A stretch of 64,000 nt of DNA from Mycolicibacterium grossiae (GCF_008329645.1 NZ_CP043474.1:2356001-2420000); one strand, 5' to 3'; positions 50,590 through 60,198 are shown, numbered from the stretch's first letter. The notes: generated by a model from the letters alone, not told the origin. Numbers and translations: made by a program.

Positions 50590-50888
50590 TGGCCGAGACC
50601 GAGAAGGGGCCCAAGCACACGCCCCGTACCGAGAAGCCGCGTGGACGTCGCAAGACGACCATCGGCTACGTGGTGAGCGACAAGATGCAGAAGACCATCG
50701 TCGTCGAGCTGGAGGATCGCAAGAGCCACCCGCTGTACGGCAAGGTCGTCCGCACCACCAAGAAGGTGAAGGCGCACGACGAGAACGGCATCGCCGGCGT
50801 CGGTGACCGCGTCTCCCTGATGGAGACCCGGCCGCTGTCCGCGACCAAGCGGTGGCGTCTGGTCGAGGTGCTCGAGAAGGCCAAGTAG
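50589..50888 (+). CDS. rpsQ: 30S ribosomal protein S17
   Basis: A 99-residue S17. After a charged N-terminal ~20 residues ([20 protein letters not shown]) comes the OB fold: [78 protein letters not shown]. It is the last gene of this unit and is followed by a strong terminator, 17 bases on. Confidence 0.99.
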   Translation: MAETEKGPKHTPRTEKPRGRRKTTIGYVVSDKMQKTIVVELEDRKSHPLYGKVVRTTKKVKAHDENGIAGVGDRVSLMETRPLSATKRWRLVEVLEKAK

Positions 50889-50905
50889 CCACTCGACGAA
50901 CGTAG

Positions 50906-50938
50906 AAGCCCCCGTGCGCAGTGCGCACGGGGGCTTTT
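50906..50938 (+). terminator. Rho-independent terminator of the S10 operon
   Basis: A perfect 14-bp stem (AAGCCCCCGTGCGC with its complement) has an AGT loop and is followed by TTTTCG. It lies 17 bases after the rpsQ stop. It separates the ribosomal genes from the glycan cluster. Confidence 0.96.
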
Positions 50939-51045
50939 CGCGCGGAGGTGACTTTGGTCCCTTTTTTGACGTATACGTCACTTCTTGAGACTTTTCGTCT
51001 CATTACAACTTTGCCAGCGGCGAACGCTCACTACCATCACGCCCT

Positions 51046-53010
51046 GTGAGGATGTTGACCCCGAATGTGCTGCGCGTCGTCTCCGTCGGGTGCGCGAGCG
51101 CGTTGCTGTTCGCCGCGCCATCGCTGCCCGCGTGGGCGGAACCCGCTCCGGGAGGCCAGGTTGCCGACGCCCCCACCCTGGGGTTGACGTCGCTGGGCGT
51201 CAACGCCGACCTGTCGCTCTACGGCGCCGAGGGCACCCAGACCCTGACCATCCCGGTGCCGTCCGGACTGGCGCCCGCGGCCCTCAACGCCGTCGTCGAA
51301 CTCCCGCCCACGGTGGGATCCGGCGTGCTGACGGTGTCGCAGGACAACCGCACGATCTCGCGCGTGCCGCTGCCCGTCGAGGACCGCGCGCCGATCTCGA
51401 TCCCGCTGGCGGGCGCGGAGGTCGAGGGCAATGCCGTCAGCCTGGTGTTGCGCAGCAACCTGCTGCCGCGCGACGGCGCCTGCCTCTACGACACGACCAC
51501 CCCGCTGCGGCTCACCGAGGCGGCGGTCGGCTACACCGGCGTCGAGCAGGCGCCGCGCGCCGTCGCCGACTTCCTGCCGCCGATCCTGCAGAAGCTCACC
51601 ATCTTCGTCCCCGCGGCGCCGTCGCAGTCCGAGACCGATGCGGCCGTCCGGCTCACCACCGCCGTGATCGCCCGCTACGGCCAGCAGAACACCGACGTCG
51701 ACCTGCAACCGTTGCCCGCCGACGCCACGACGCCGCCCGCACCGTCACAGCCGTTCGAACGCCAGGTCGTCATCCGCGAGGGCGGTGACGTCGGCCTCGT
51801 GCTGCAGAACGGCGAGGGCGTGCCCGCCCTCGAGATCAGCGGCGGCGGCAACGAACTCATCAACCAGACCCGCCTGCTGAGCAGCAACCTGTCGACGCTG
51901 GCGCTGGCCTCCAAGGCCATCGCCGGGCCGCTGACCAGCAGCCCGCGGCTGCCCGGCAACGAGGTCACCATCCGGCAGCTCGGCCAGCCCGGGGTCAACG
52001 CGACCGCGCTGGAGCCACAGGTGTCGGTCAACCTCGACCAGACGCGGCTGGGTCGCCCGTCCGGGGACATCCGCGTGCACCTGAAGGGGTCCTACACGCC
52101 GCTACCGTCGGTCGTCGGGGGACAGGTGGTCGCCACCGTCGGCGGCCAGGCCGTCGACCGTTGGCCCACCGACGGCACCGGCATCATCGACCGCTGGGTG
52201 GCCGTGCCGAACGAGCTGCGAACCCGTTACGTCAACCTCGACGTCGCCGTCGACATCGCCGGAAACACCGGCGGCTGCGGCGAATTCCAGCCGGTCGAGC
52301 TGATCATCGACGGCGCCACCACGGTGCAGAGCGTTCCGGCCTCCCCGCCGGTGCCCGACGGCTTCGAATCCCTGCCGCAGGCGCTGCTGCCCAAGACCAC
52401 CATCGGCGTCACGCCGGAATCGTTCGCCGACGCCAGCCGGGCCGTCACGATCGCCGAGGGCCTGCAGCGGCTCGGCCCGCTGCCGCTGGACACGACGGTG
52501 GTGCCCATCGACGACGCCGTGGGCACGGCTGGTCCGCTGGTGCTGATCTCGGCCGACGGCTGGTCGGATCGGCGCGTGACGCTTCCGGTGGCCGGTGACG
52601 GCAACGACGAGCTGACCGTTGCCGGCGGCGACGGTGGCGACCCGGCGACCGTGACGCTCGAGCCCGGCCTCAAGTTCGGGTCGCTGCAGACGGTCTACGA
52701 CGGATCGCGGACCGTCCTCGTCGCGACGTCCAACGGCGATGCCGCACAACTCGACTCGCTGCTGGAGTACCTCGACACCGACCCGGACCGGTGGTCGGCG
52801 CTGCGCGGCGACGCCGTGGTGTCCGCCCCCGACCGCGACCCCGTCACGGTGCGGGCCGACGCCGCGCAGGCGGCCGCGCAGTCCGACGGCGGTCCGGCGA
52901 CGAGCCCGCTGGTCTGGGTGGCCGTGGCCGTCGGTGTCCTCGTCGTCCTCGGGCTGCTCGCCTGGCTGCTGTCGCGCCGTCGCCATCGCCGGAATCCGGC
53001 CGCACCGTGA
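51046..53010 (+). CDS. BcsB-like exported surface protein, cellulose synthase subunit type
   Basis: A 654-residue secreted and membrane-anchored protein. Residues 1-31 are a signal peptide (ALLFAAPSLPAWA). A long beta-rich ectodomain follows, resembling the cellulose synthase subunit BcsB fold: LGVNADLSLYGAEGTQTLTIPVP, SNLLPRDGACLYDTTTPLRLTEAAVGY, NELRTRYVNLDVAVDIAGNTGGCGEFQPVELIIDGATTV. A single C-terminal helix (PLVWVAVAVGVLVVLGLLAWLLS) and basic tail complete it. In BcsA-BcsB systems this subunit guides the polymer through the periplasm. The GTG or the ATG two codons later could be the start. The stop overlaps the next GTG. Confidence 0.82.
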   Translation: MRMLTPNVLRVVSVGCASALLFAAPSLPAWAEPAPGGQVADAPTLGLTSLGVNADLSLYGAEGTQTLTIPVPSGLAPAALNAVVELPPTVGSGVLTVSQDNRTISRVPLPVEDRAPISIPLAGAEVEGNAVSLVLRSNLLPRDGACLYDTTTPLRLTEAAVGYTGVEQAPRAVADFLPPILQKLTIFVPAAPSQSETDAAVRLTTAVIARYGQQNTDVDLQPLPADATTPPAPSQPFERQVVIREGGDVGLVLQNGEGVPALEISGGGNELINQTRLLSSNLSTLALASKAIAGPLTSSPRLPGNEVTIRQLGQPGVNATALEPQVSVNLDQTRLGRPSGDIRVHLKGSYTPLPSVVGGQVVATVGGQAVDRWPTDGTGIIDRWVAVPNELRTRYVNLDVAVDIAGNTGGCGEFQPVELIIDGATTVQSVPASPPVPDGFESLPQALLPKTTIGVTPESFADASRAVTIAEGLQRLGPLPLDTTVVPIDDAVGTAGPLVLISADGWSDRRVTLPVAGDGNDELTVAGGDGGDPATVTLEPGLKFGSLQTVYDGSRTVLVATSNGDAAQLDSLLEYLDTDPDRWSALRGDAVVSAPDRDPVTVRADAAQAAAQSDGGPATSPLVWVAVAVGVLVVLGLLAWLLSRRRHRRNPAAP

Positions 53011-54563
53011 CCGCGACGGCGTCCGAGGACGTCGAGTCAGCCGCCACCGCGGAGGAGCCGCGCACCAGCCGGTTCTACGCGTTCCTCGGACACCCGTACA
53101 CCCGGGTGTCGCTGCGGTGGCTGCTCATCGTCGCGTTGACGCTCGTCGCGTTCTGGCCGTCGCTGGTGAGCCTCTACGACAGCACGCGGGGCAACAGCCT
53201 CAACGGCTACGTCTGGCTGGTGCCGCTCGCCGGCGTCCTCGCCGCGCAGGGCGTCGCGCGGCGGCCACGCACCCAACTGCCCATCCACGACCGGCAGACC
53301 GACGTGATCGTCGGCGTGATGGGTCTGGTGTTCGCCCTGCTGCTCTGCGGCGTCCTGACGCGGCGTTACGGCATGTGGTTCCAGCTGGTGCGCTTCGACC
53401 TGCTCGGCATGTGGGTCTTCGTCTTCAGTTGCGCCATCGTCCTGTTCGGGCTGCGGCCGGCCGGCCGGTACCTCGGCGTGTGGGTGCTCACGCTGATGGT
53501 CTTCACGCTGCCCTACCAGATCGTGGTGATCGTGCTCGGCGGCAGCAGGCTCGCCGCCGGCGCGGTGGCGCTGATCATCGCGGGGTGGGCGACGGCACTC
53601 GCGGTGGGCCGCACGACGCGCCGCGCCCTGGTGGGCGCCGGGCTCGCGTGGGCCGTCGGTCTGGCCGTCCTGCTGGTCATCAACTTCCGGTTCCCGTCCG
53701 CCCCGGTGTTCGTGTACCAGGCCGTCCCGACGCTCACCGCCATCGTGCTCGTCGCCTGCGTCATGTTCGCGTTCGCCCGGCGCGGCGGCCGGATGCGCAC
53801 CGCGTCGCGGGCGGTGGCCTCGCCGGCCACCACCAACGTCTGGCGGGTGGTGCCGCTGCTGGTGGCGGTCGCCGCGGTGCTCACGCTGGTCAAGCTGCCT
53901 GCCCAGGGCACCCCACCGTCGATGCGATTCGACGCCCTCGAGATCACCGGCCCGCTGGTGGCACCCGCCGGCTGGCGGCTCGCCGAGACCGAGGAATACC
54001 CGTGGGTGAAGCGGCTGCACGGCAAGTCCGCGATGCTGACCCGCCAGCGCATGGTCGCCGACGTCGGAAACCCGCAGTGGGACAAGCTGTCCCGGCCGCG
54101 GACCGTGATCGTCGACAACGTCTACACCCAGCGGCCGTTCTCGTTCTTCGTCTATCCCGCCAAGGTGCTCTACGACGTGACCGCCACCCGGCTGAGTCAG
54201 GTCCGCCGCGTGGACCTCGGCTACGGCGTGATCGGCGAGCTGATGTCCGGCGTCGATGACAACCTGCACGTCACCTGGAACATGCTGCAGTGGACCTGGC
54301 TCAACCGCGACCGTGCGCAACGGATCCTCGTCTTCACCGTCGACAACCACGACGACGACGCCCCGTTCCCGGAGCCGTCGGGGGCGCTGCTCCCCACGTT
54401 GAACACGCTGCTGACGGTCCTGTTCCGAGGGAACTCCGCCGTCGACGACACCAACCCGGAATTCAAGGACGCCGACCTGCTCGAGGTCTTCGGCCGCGAC
54501 ATCGTCGCCGCGCAACTGCGTCCGCTGGGCCTGGCGCCCGCGAGCCAGGTCGCGGCGCCGTGA
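53007..54563 (+). CDS. Eight-helix membrane protein with large C-terminal extracytoplasmic domain, function unknown
   Basis: A 518-residue protein not recognised as a known enzyme. Residues ~35-300 contain about eight transmembrane helices (e.g. WLLIVALTLVAFWPSLVSL and LGMWVFVFSCAIVLFGLRPAGRYLG). Residues ~310-518 form a soluble domain (GWRLAETEEYPWVKRLHG, TVIVDNVYTQRPFSFFVYPAKVLYDV, RILVFTVDNHDDDAPFPEPSGALLPTLNTLLTVL). The layout recalls exosortase-EpsI fusions, but the exosortase Cys-Arg-His motifs were not found, so that is only an analogy. It is coupled by 4-base overlaps to the BcsB-like gene before and the glycosyltransferase after. Confidence 0.85.
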   Translation: MTATASEDVESAATAEEPRTSRFYAFLGHPYTRVSLRWLLIVALTLVAFWPSLVSLYDSTRGNSLNGYVWLVPLAGVLAAQGVARRPRTQLPIHDRQTDVIVGVMGLVFALLLCGVLTRRYGMWFQLVRFDLLGMWVFVFSCAIVLFGLRPAGRYLGVWVLTLMVFTLPYQIVVIVLGGSRLAAGAVALIIAGWATALAVGRTTRRALVGAGLAWAVGLAVLLVINFRFPSAPVFVYQAVPTLTAIVLVACVMFAFARRGGRMRTASRAVASPATTNVWRVVPLLVAVAAVLTLVKLPAQGTPPSMRFDALEITGPLVAPAGWRLAETEEYPWVKRLHGKSAMLTRQRMVADVGNPQWDKLSRPRTVIVDNVYTQRPFSFFVYPAKVLYDVTATRLSQVRRVDLGYGVIGELMSGVDDNLHVTWNMLQWTWLNRDRAQRILVFTVDNHDDDAPFPEPSGALLPTLNTLLTVLFRGNSAVDDTNPEFKDADLLEVFGRDIVAAQLRPLGLAPASQVAAP

Positions 54564-56026
54564 CCTACGCCGTCGACGACCTCACCACCGCCGAGCAGGA
54601 CCGCGCCCTGCACCGCGCGATCAACGGGCTGCGTGACGACGACCCGCTGAGTTCGGCGGCCGTGCCGATCATGGGCTGGCAGAAGGCGGCGCTCGCGGTG
54701 GTGGCCGTGGTGATCCTCGGCTGCGGGATCCTCTCGCCGATGGGCACCGTCGTCGGACTGATCGGCATCTGCACCTTCGGCTACGTGTGCACCATGGCCG
54801 ACCGCGTGCTCATCTTCCGACGCGGCCTGGCGGCGCGGCCCATCGTCGTGAGCGACGAACGCGCACGGGCCATTCCGGACGCCGACCTGCCGCCGTACAC
54901 GATCCTGGTGCCCGCCTACAACGAGCCGGAGGTCGTCGACGACCTGCTGGCGGCGATGGCGGCGCTGGAGTATCCGCGGGAGAAGCTGCAGATCCTGCTG
55001 CTGCTCGAAGCCGACGACGACGTCACGATCACCGCCGCGAAGCGGTGCAAGGACTCCGAGGCCATCACCATCGTGCTGGTGCCCCCGGCCGAGCCGCGGA
55101 CCAAGCCGAAGGCGTGCAACTACGGGTTGCAGTTCGCCACCGGCGAGATCGTCACGATCTACGACGCCGAAGACCTGCCGGAGCCGCTGCAGCTGCGCCG
55201 GGTCGTCGCCGCCTTCGCCGACCTGCCCGAGGACGTCGCCTGCATCCAGGCCAGGCTGGCGTACCACAACGGCCACCAGAACATGCTGACCGGCTGGTTC
55301 ACCGCCGAGTACGGACTGTGGTTCGGCTACCTGCTGCCCGGGCTGATGAGCACGGAGTCGCCGATCCCGTTGGGCGGCACGTCCAATCACCTCAAGCACC
55401 CGGTGCTCGACAAGATCGGCGCGTGGGACCCGCACAACGTGACCGAGGACGCCGACCTGGGGTTGCGGATCTCCGCGTCGGGCTACCACACCGCCGTCGT
55501 CGACTCGGTCACCCTCGAAGAGGCCAACAGCGACCCGATCAACTGGATACGGCAGCGCTCCCGGTGGTACAAGGGGTACCTGCAGACCTGGCTGGTGCAC
55601 ATGCGCCGGCCGCTGGCGCTGGTGCGCACGATCGGTGTGCGCAACTTCATCCGGTTCAACCTGGTCCTCGCCGGCACCCCGATCGTCGCCGTCCTGAACC
55701 TGGCTTTCTGGCTCATCACCGCCATGTGGTTCCTCGGGCAACCCGAACTCATCGGCGCGGTGTTCCCGGCGTTCATCTACTTCCCGGCGCTCATCGCGCT
55801 GGTCTTCGGCAACTTCGCGACGCTGTACATGAACATGATCGCGCTGCGCGAGGACGACCGCTCCGACCTGCTGGGCGCCGCGCTCACCGTGCCGCTGTTC
55901 TGGCTCATGATGAGCATCGCCGCGGCGAAGGGCACCTACCAGTTGATCCGCAATCCGTCGTACTGGGAGAAGACCTTCCACGGGCTGTCCGAGAAGCCGG
56001 CCGACGACGGCGATCCCCCCGGATGA
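54560..56026 (+). CDS. Family 2 membrane glycosyltransferase, BcsA-like without PilZ
   Basis: A 488-residue processive glycosyltransferase. Two N-terminal helices (~45-90) precede the GT2 domain: YTILVPAYNEPEVVDDLLAAM, the LLEADDDVTI and TIYDAEDLPEPLQLRRV aspartates, NVTEDADLGLRIS (TED) and QRSRWYKGYLQTW (Q-x-x-R-W). This D,D,D,QxxRW set is that of cellulose, hyaluronan and curdlan synthases. Three or four C-terminal helices follow. The C-terminal PilZ domain of c-di-GMP-regulated BcsA is absent. The donor sugar is not known. It overlaps both neighbours by 4 bases. Confidence 0.93.
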   Translation: MTYAVDDLTTAEQDRALHRAINGLRDDDPLSSAAVPIMGWQKAALAVVAVVILGCGILSPMGTVVGLIGICTFGYVCTMADRVLIFRRGLAARPIVVSDERARAIPDADLPPYTILVPAYNEPEVVDDLLAAMAALEYPREKLQILLLLEADDDVTITAAKRCKDSEAITIVLVPPAEPRTKPKACNYGLQFATGEIVTIYDAEDLPEPLQLRRVVAAFADLPEDVACIQARLAYHNGHQNMLTGWFTAEYGLWFGYLLPGLMSTESPIPLGGTSNHLKHPVLDKIGAWDPHNVTEDADLGLRISASGYHTAVVDSVTLEEANSDPINWIRQRSRWYKGYLQTWLVHMRRPLALVRTIGVRNFIRFNLVLAGTPIVAVLNLAFWLITAMWFLGQPELIGAVFPAFIYFPALIALVFGNFATLYMNMIALREDDRSDLLGAALTVPLFWLMMSIAAAKGTYQLIRNPSYWEKTFHGLSEKPADDGDPPG

Positions 56027-57717
56027 GCGCGCTGAGCGACCGCAGGCTGAAGACGCTGGCCTATGTGGGCTCGCTGGCGGTCTACCTGGCCGTCGGGTAC
56101 TGGCTGCAGGTGCGGCACGGCTTCATCCTCGGCGATGCCCTCTCCCGGGTGTCGGCCGCGCAGAGCGTGTTGTTCAGCCGCGACCCGCACCTGGCGGCCA
56201 TCGGCTTCATCTTCACCCCGCTCACGGCGATGCTCCAGCTTCCGCAGATAGCGCTCAGCCCGCTGTGGCCGGCGCTGGCCGACCGCGCCTTCGCGGGCTC
56301 CATCATGTCGTCGGTCTTCATGGCCGGCGCCGTCGTGCAGGTCCTGTCGATAGGCAGCGACCGCGGCCTGCCGCGCGGCTACACCGTCGCGATCGCCGCG
56401 CTGTTCGCCCTCAACCCGATGATCGTCTTCTACGGCTCCAACGGCATGAGCGAGGCGCCGTTCGTCTTCTTCACCACCTGGGCGGTGCGACGCCTCATCG
56501 CCTGGATGATCGACGACGACGTACACCACCTGATCGCCGCGGGCGGCATCGCGATGGGCCTGTCCTACCTCACCCGGTACGACGCCGTCGGCTGCATCGC
56601 CGCCGCGGGCGTCGTCGTCTTCGTCACCACCTACCTGCGCGCGCCGGCCGCACCGCGGTGGCGCCGCGCGCTGCTCGACCTGCTGTTGGTGAGCGGACCG
56701 GGGCTCGCCGCGTTCATCGGCTGGGCCGTGACGAGCTGGCTGATCACGGGACAACCGTTCGCCCAGTTCACCTCCCAGTACGGCAACAGCGCGATCCTGC
56801 AGCAGACCGGTCAGCCGGCCGAACACTTCGGCGCCGGCCTCGTCTTCGCGGCGACGTGCGTGACGCTGCTGGCGCCGACCCTCGTGCCGCTGGCGGTGTG
56901 GGCGGGCGTCGTGCGCTGGCGACGGCCGTACGGATCGACGGTGGTGGTGCCGCTGGCGCTGTTCGGTGCGGTGCTGGCGTTCCAGGCGTACACGTATGCG
57001 TCCGGGTCGACCTTTCCGTTCCTGCGGTTCTACATCGCGGCGGTGCCGATGGCCGCGGTGTTGGCGCTGCTCGCGGTGCCCGAAGGTGCGTTCGCCCGCC
57101 CGAAGCGGCGTGGGAAATACGCACCGCCGCAGACGGTTTCGCGACCGCCACGGCGACCGTGGCTGGCCTACGCCCCGGTGGCCCTGGTCTTCGCCGTGAC
57201 CGTGCCGTCCGCCGCCCACGCGATGACCCTGCCGCGGTACGCGCCGCAGGAGTACGCGCTCGCCTCGGTGCTGGCTCCCGATGCGGACGACCGCTCGGAC
57301 CGCGGGGCCGTGGAGCGGCGCATCGCCGCGAGTTTCTCCACCGAGCGCGACATCGCCCGGTATCTCGACGCGCTGAACCTGCCGGACAGTTCGGTGATCG
57401 TCGACACCGTCTTCGGTTTCGCGGTCGTCGCCGCCTCGCAGCGGCCCAGGACGTTCGTCGTCCCGTCCGACCCCGACTTCACCGAGCTGCTCAACGATCC
57501 CGTTGGTCATGGCGTCGAGTACCTGCTGGCCGTGCCGCCCGAGGGGCGCGGTGTGTCGGACGCGCTCAACACGCGCTATCCCACGCTGTACGCCACCGGC
57601 GCCGACGTCTCGACGTTGGAACTGGAGATCCCCAACGACGGAGACAGCCAGCCGACGTGGCGGCTGTACCGGGTCGACGAACCGGGGCCGGCAGACGCGC
57701 GCGCCACACGTCGGTGA
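56023..57717 (+). CDS. GT39/GT-C-like polytopic membrane glycosyltransferase
   Basis: A 564-residue membrane protein with about ten helices. The N-terminal helix pair is followed by a loop containing HGFILGDALSRVSAAQSVLFS, the acidic Gly-Asp position of GT-C transferases. Further on are FALNPMIVFYGSNGMSEAPFVFFTTWAVRRLIAW and AMGLSYLTRYDAVG, typical of PMT/ArnT-like proteins that use polyprenyl-linked sugars. The last ~170 residues are a soluble domain. It probably adds a lipid-carried sugar to the glycan or its carrier outside the membrane. It is the last gene of a four-gene coupled operon. Confidence 0.8.
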   Translation: MSALSDRRLKTLAYVGSLAVYLAVGYWLQVRHGFILGDALSRVSAAQSVLFSRDPHLAAIGFIFTPLTAMLQLPQIALSPLWPALADRAFAGSIMSSVFMAGAVVQVLSIGSDRGLPRGYTVAIAALFALNPMIVFYGSNGMSEAPFVFFTTWAVRRLIAWMIDDDVHHLIAAGGIAMGLSYLTRYDAVGCIAAAGVVVFVTTYLRAPAAPRWRRALLDLLLVSGPGLAAFIGWAVTSWLITGQPFAQFTSQYGNSAILQQTGQPAEHFGAGLVFAATCVTLLAPTLVPLAVWAGVVRWRRPYGSTVVVPLALFGAVLAFQAYTYASGSTFPFLRFYIAAVPMAAVLALLAVPEGAFARPKRRGKYAPPQTVSRPPRRPWLAYAPVALVFAVTVPSAAHAMTLPRYAPQEYALASVLAPDADDRSDRGAVERRIAASFSTERDIARYLDALNLPDSSVIVDTVFGFAVVAASQRPRTFVVPSDPDFTELLNDPVGHGVEYLLAVPPEGRGVSDALNTRYPTLYATGADVSTLELEIPNDGDSQPTWRLYRVDEPGPADARATRR

Positions 57718-57822
57718 TCCGTCGTTGATCTTGACGTCCGATGTGCACCGCGGGGCCACCTGGCCGGTGTAATCTCCGGCCATCCCGTCGAGCCCGAGGC
57801 GGGGTGGACGGGATGAGGCGTG

Positions 57823-60198
57823 ATGACGGACGAGAAGACTCCGAAGACCTCGCGCGGCTTCGCCGGCAGGATCGCCCTCGACATCCGGGACTCCGAGCCC
57901 GACTGGGGCCCCTACGCCGCGCCGACCGCACCGCCGGGCGCGCCCAACGTCCTGTACCTGGTCTGGGACGACACCGGCATCGCCACCTGGGACTGCTTCG
58001 GCGGCCTGGTCGAGATGCCCGCGATGCGGCGACTGGCCGAGCGCGGCGTGCGGTTGAGCCAATTCCACACCACCGCACTGTGTTCCCCGACCCGGGCCTC
58101 GCTGCTGACCGGGCGCAACGCCACCACGGTCGGCATGGCCACCATCGAGGAGTTCACCGACGGGTTCCCCAACTGCAACGGTCGCATCCCCGCCGACACG
58201 GCGCTGCTGAGCGAGGTGCTCGCCGAGCGGGGTTACAACACCTACTGCGTCGGCAAGTGGCATCTCACGCCGCTCGAGGAGTCGAATCTCGCGGCGACGA
58301 AGCGACATTGGCCGTTGAGTCGCGGATTCGAGCGGTTCTATGGCTTCATGGGTGGCGAGACCGACCAGTGGTATCCCGAACTGGTCTACGACAACCATCC
58401 GGTCGCCCCGCCCGCGGGGCCCGAGGACGGCTACCACCTGTCCAAGGACCTCGCCGACAAGACCATCGAATTCATCCGCGACGCCAAGGTCATCGCGCCG
58501 GACAAGCCGTGGTTCACCTACCTGTGTCCCGGCGCCGGGCACGCCCCGCACCACGTGTTCGCGGAGTGGGCCGACCGCTACGCCGGCACCTTCGACATGG
58601 GGTACGAGCGGTACCGCGAGATCGTGCTGGCGAACCAGAAGGACCTCGGCATCGTGCCGCCGGAGACCGAATTGTCGCCGGTGAACCCGTATCTCGACGT
58701 CACGGGGCCGAACGGTGAACCGTGGCCGCTGCAGGACACCGTGCGTCCCTGGGACGAACTGAGCGACGACGAGAAACGCCTCTTCGCCCGCATGGCCGAG
58801 GTGTTCGCCGGCTTCCTGTCCTACACCGACGCGCAGATCGGCCGCATCCTGGACTACCTCGAGGAGTCCGGCCAGCTCGACGACACCATCGTCGTCGTCA
58901 TCTCCGACAACGGCGCCAGCGGGGAGGGTGGGCCCAACGGCTCGGTCAACGAGGTGAAGTTCTTCAACGGCTACGTGGACACCGTCGAGGAGGGGCTGCG
59001 CTTCTTCGATTCCCTCGGCGGCCCGCAGACCTACAACCACTACCCGATCGGGTGGGCCATGGCGTTCAACACGCCCTACAAGCTGTTCAAGCGCTACGCA
59101 TCGCACGAGGGCGGCATCGCCGACACCGCAATCGTGTCCTGGCCGAACGGGATTCGCGCGCACGGCGAGATCCGCGACCACTACGTCAACGTCTGCGACG
59201 TGACCCCGACGATCTACGACCTGCTCGGCATCACGCCACCCGAGGAGGTCAACGGCATCGCGCAGAAGCCGCTCGACGGCACCAGCTTCCGCGCGGCACT
59301 GGACGACGCGGCCGCCGACACCGGCAAGCGCACGCAGTTCTACTCGATGCTCGGCACCCGGGGCATCTGGCATGACGGCTGGTTCGCCAACACCGTGCAC
59401 GCCGCCAGCCCGGCCGGCTGGTCGCACTTCGACGACGATCGCTGGGAGCTGTTCCACATCGCCGCCGACCGCAGCCAGTGCCACGACCTCGCCGCCGAGC
59501 ACCCGGAGAAGCTCGAGGAGCTGCAGCGGCTGTGGTTCGCCGAGGCCGAGAAGTACAACGGGCTGCCGCTGGCCGACCTCAACGTGTTCGAGACGTTCCT
59601 GCGGGAGCGGCCCTACCTGGTGCGCGACCGCAAGACCTTCGTCTACTACCCGGACACCGCCGAGGTCGGCATGGGTGCGGCCGTCGAACTGCGCGGCCAG
59701 TCCTTCTCCGTGCTGGCCGAGGTAACGGTCGACGCCGCCGGCGCCGAGGGCGTCGTCTACAAGCAGGGCGCCGGGCACGGCGGCCACGTGCTGTTCCTGC
59801 GCGAGGGCCGGCTGCACTACGTCTACAACTTCATGGGCGAGGAGGAGCAGCTCGTCGCCGCCGACGATCCCGTGGCGCTCGGGGCGCACGTGCTCGGCGT
59901 CCGCTACGACCGCACGGGCACCGTCGAGGGCAGTCACACCCCGCTGGGCGACGTCTCGCTCTACGTCGACGGCCAGGTGGTGGCCACCCGCGCGGGCGTC
60001 CGCACCCACCCCGGCAGCTTCGGGCTCGCCGGGGGCGGCGTCGCGGTGGGCCGCAACGCCGGCCAGCCGGTGTCGACGGCCTACGAGGCGCCGTTCCGCT
60101 TCACCGGCGGACGCATCGCCCAGGTCGTCGTCGACGTGTCGGGGGAGCCCTACCTCGACGTCGAGGCGGAGTTCGCCCGAGCCTTCGCCAAGGACTGA
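57823..60198 (+). CDS. atsA: Arylsulfatase AtsA
   Basis: A 791-residue type I sulfatase. The formylglycine motif is CSPTRASLLTG at Cys87, and metal-site residues are VWDDTGIATWDCFGG (Asp49, Asp50) with SDNGASGEGG further on. A C-terminal beta domain (residues ~600-790) ends the protein. The Cys87-type motif needs a formylglycine-generating enzyme; that gene is not in this window. In M. tuberculosis the FGE gene Rv0712 follows atsA, but here rplN follows. No signal peptide is visible, so it is probably cytoplasmic. A TAATCT box lies 47 bases upstream of the ATG. It corresponds to Rv0711. Confidence 0.96.
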   Translation: MTDEKTPKTSRGFAGRIALDIRDSEPDWGPYAAPTAPPGAPNVLYLVWDDTGIATWDCFGGLVEMPAMRRLAERGVRLSQFHTTALCSPTRASLLTGRNATTVGMATIEEFTDGFPNCNGRIPADTALLSEVLAERGYNTYCVGKWHLTPLEESNLAATKRHWPLSRGFERFYGFMGGETDQWYPELVYDNHPVAPPAGPEDGYHLSKDLADKTIEFIRDAKVIAPDKPWFTYLCPGAGHAPHHVFAEWADRYAGTFDMGYERYREIVLANQKDLGIVPPETELSPVNPYLDVTGPNGEPWPLQDTVRPWDELSDDEKRLFARMAEVFAGFLSYTDAQIGRILDYLEESGQLDDTIVVVISDNGASGEGGPNGSVNEVKFFNGYVDTVEEGLRFFDSLGGPQTYNHYPIGWAMAFNTPYKLFKRYASHEGGIADTAIVSWPNGIRAHGEIRDHYVNVCDVTPTIYDLLGITPPEEVNGIAQKPLDGTSFRAALDDAAADTGKRTQFYSMLGTRGIWHDGWFANTVHAASPAGWSHFDDDRWELFHIAADRSQCHDLAAEHPEKLEELQRLWFAEAEKYNGLPLADLNVFETFLRERPYLVRDRKTFVYYPDTAEVGMGAAVELRGQSFSVLAEVTVDAAGAEGVVYKQGAGHGGHVLFLREGRLHYVYNFMGEEEQLVAADDPVALGAHVLGVRYDRTGTVEGSHTPLGDVSLYVDGQVVATRAGVRTHPGSFGLAGGGVAVGRNAGQPVSTAYEAPFRFTGGRIAQVVVDVSGEPYLDVEAEFARAFAKD

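Noticed and set aside
55936-60009. 1357-residue minus-strand reading frame
   Set aside because: It runs antisense across the GT39-like gene and the arylsulfatase, both of which have clear motifs. Its composition is typical of a G+C-rich shadow frame.
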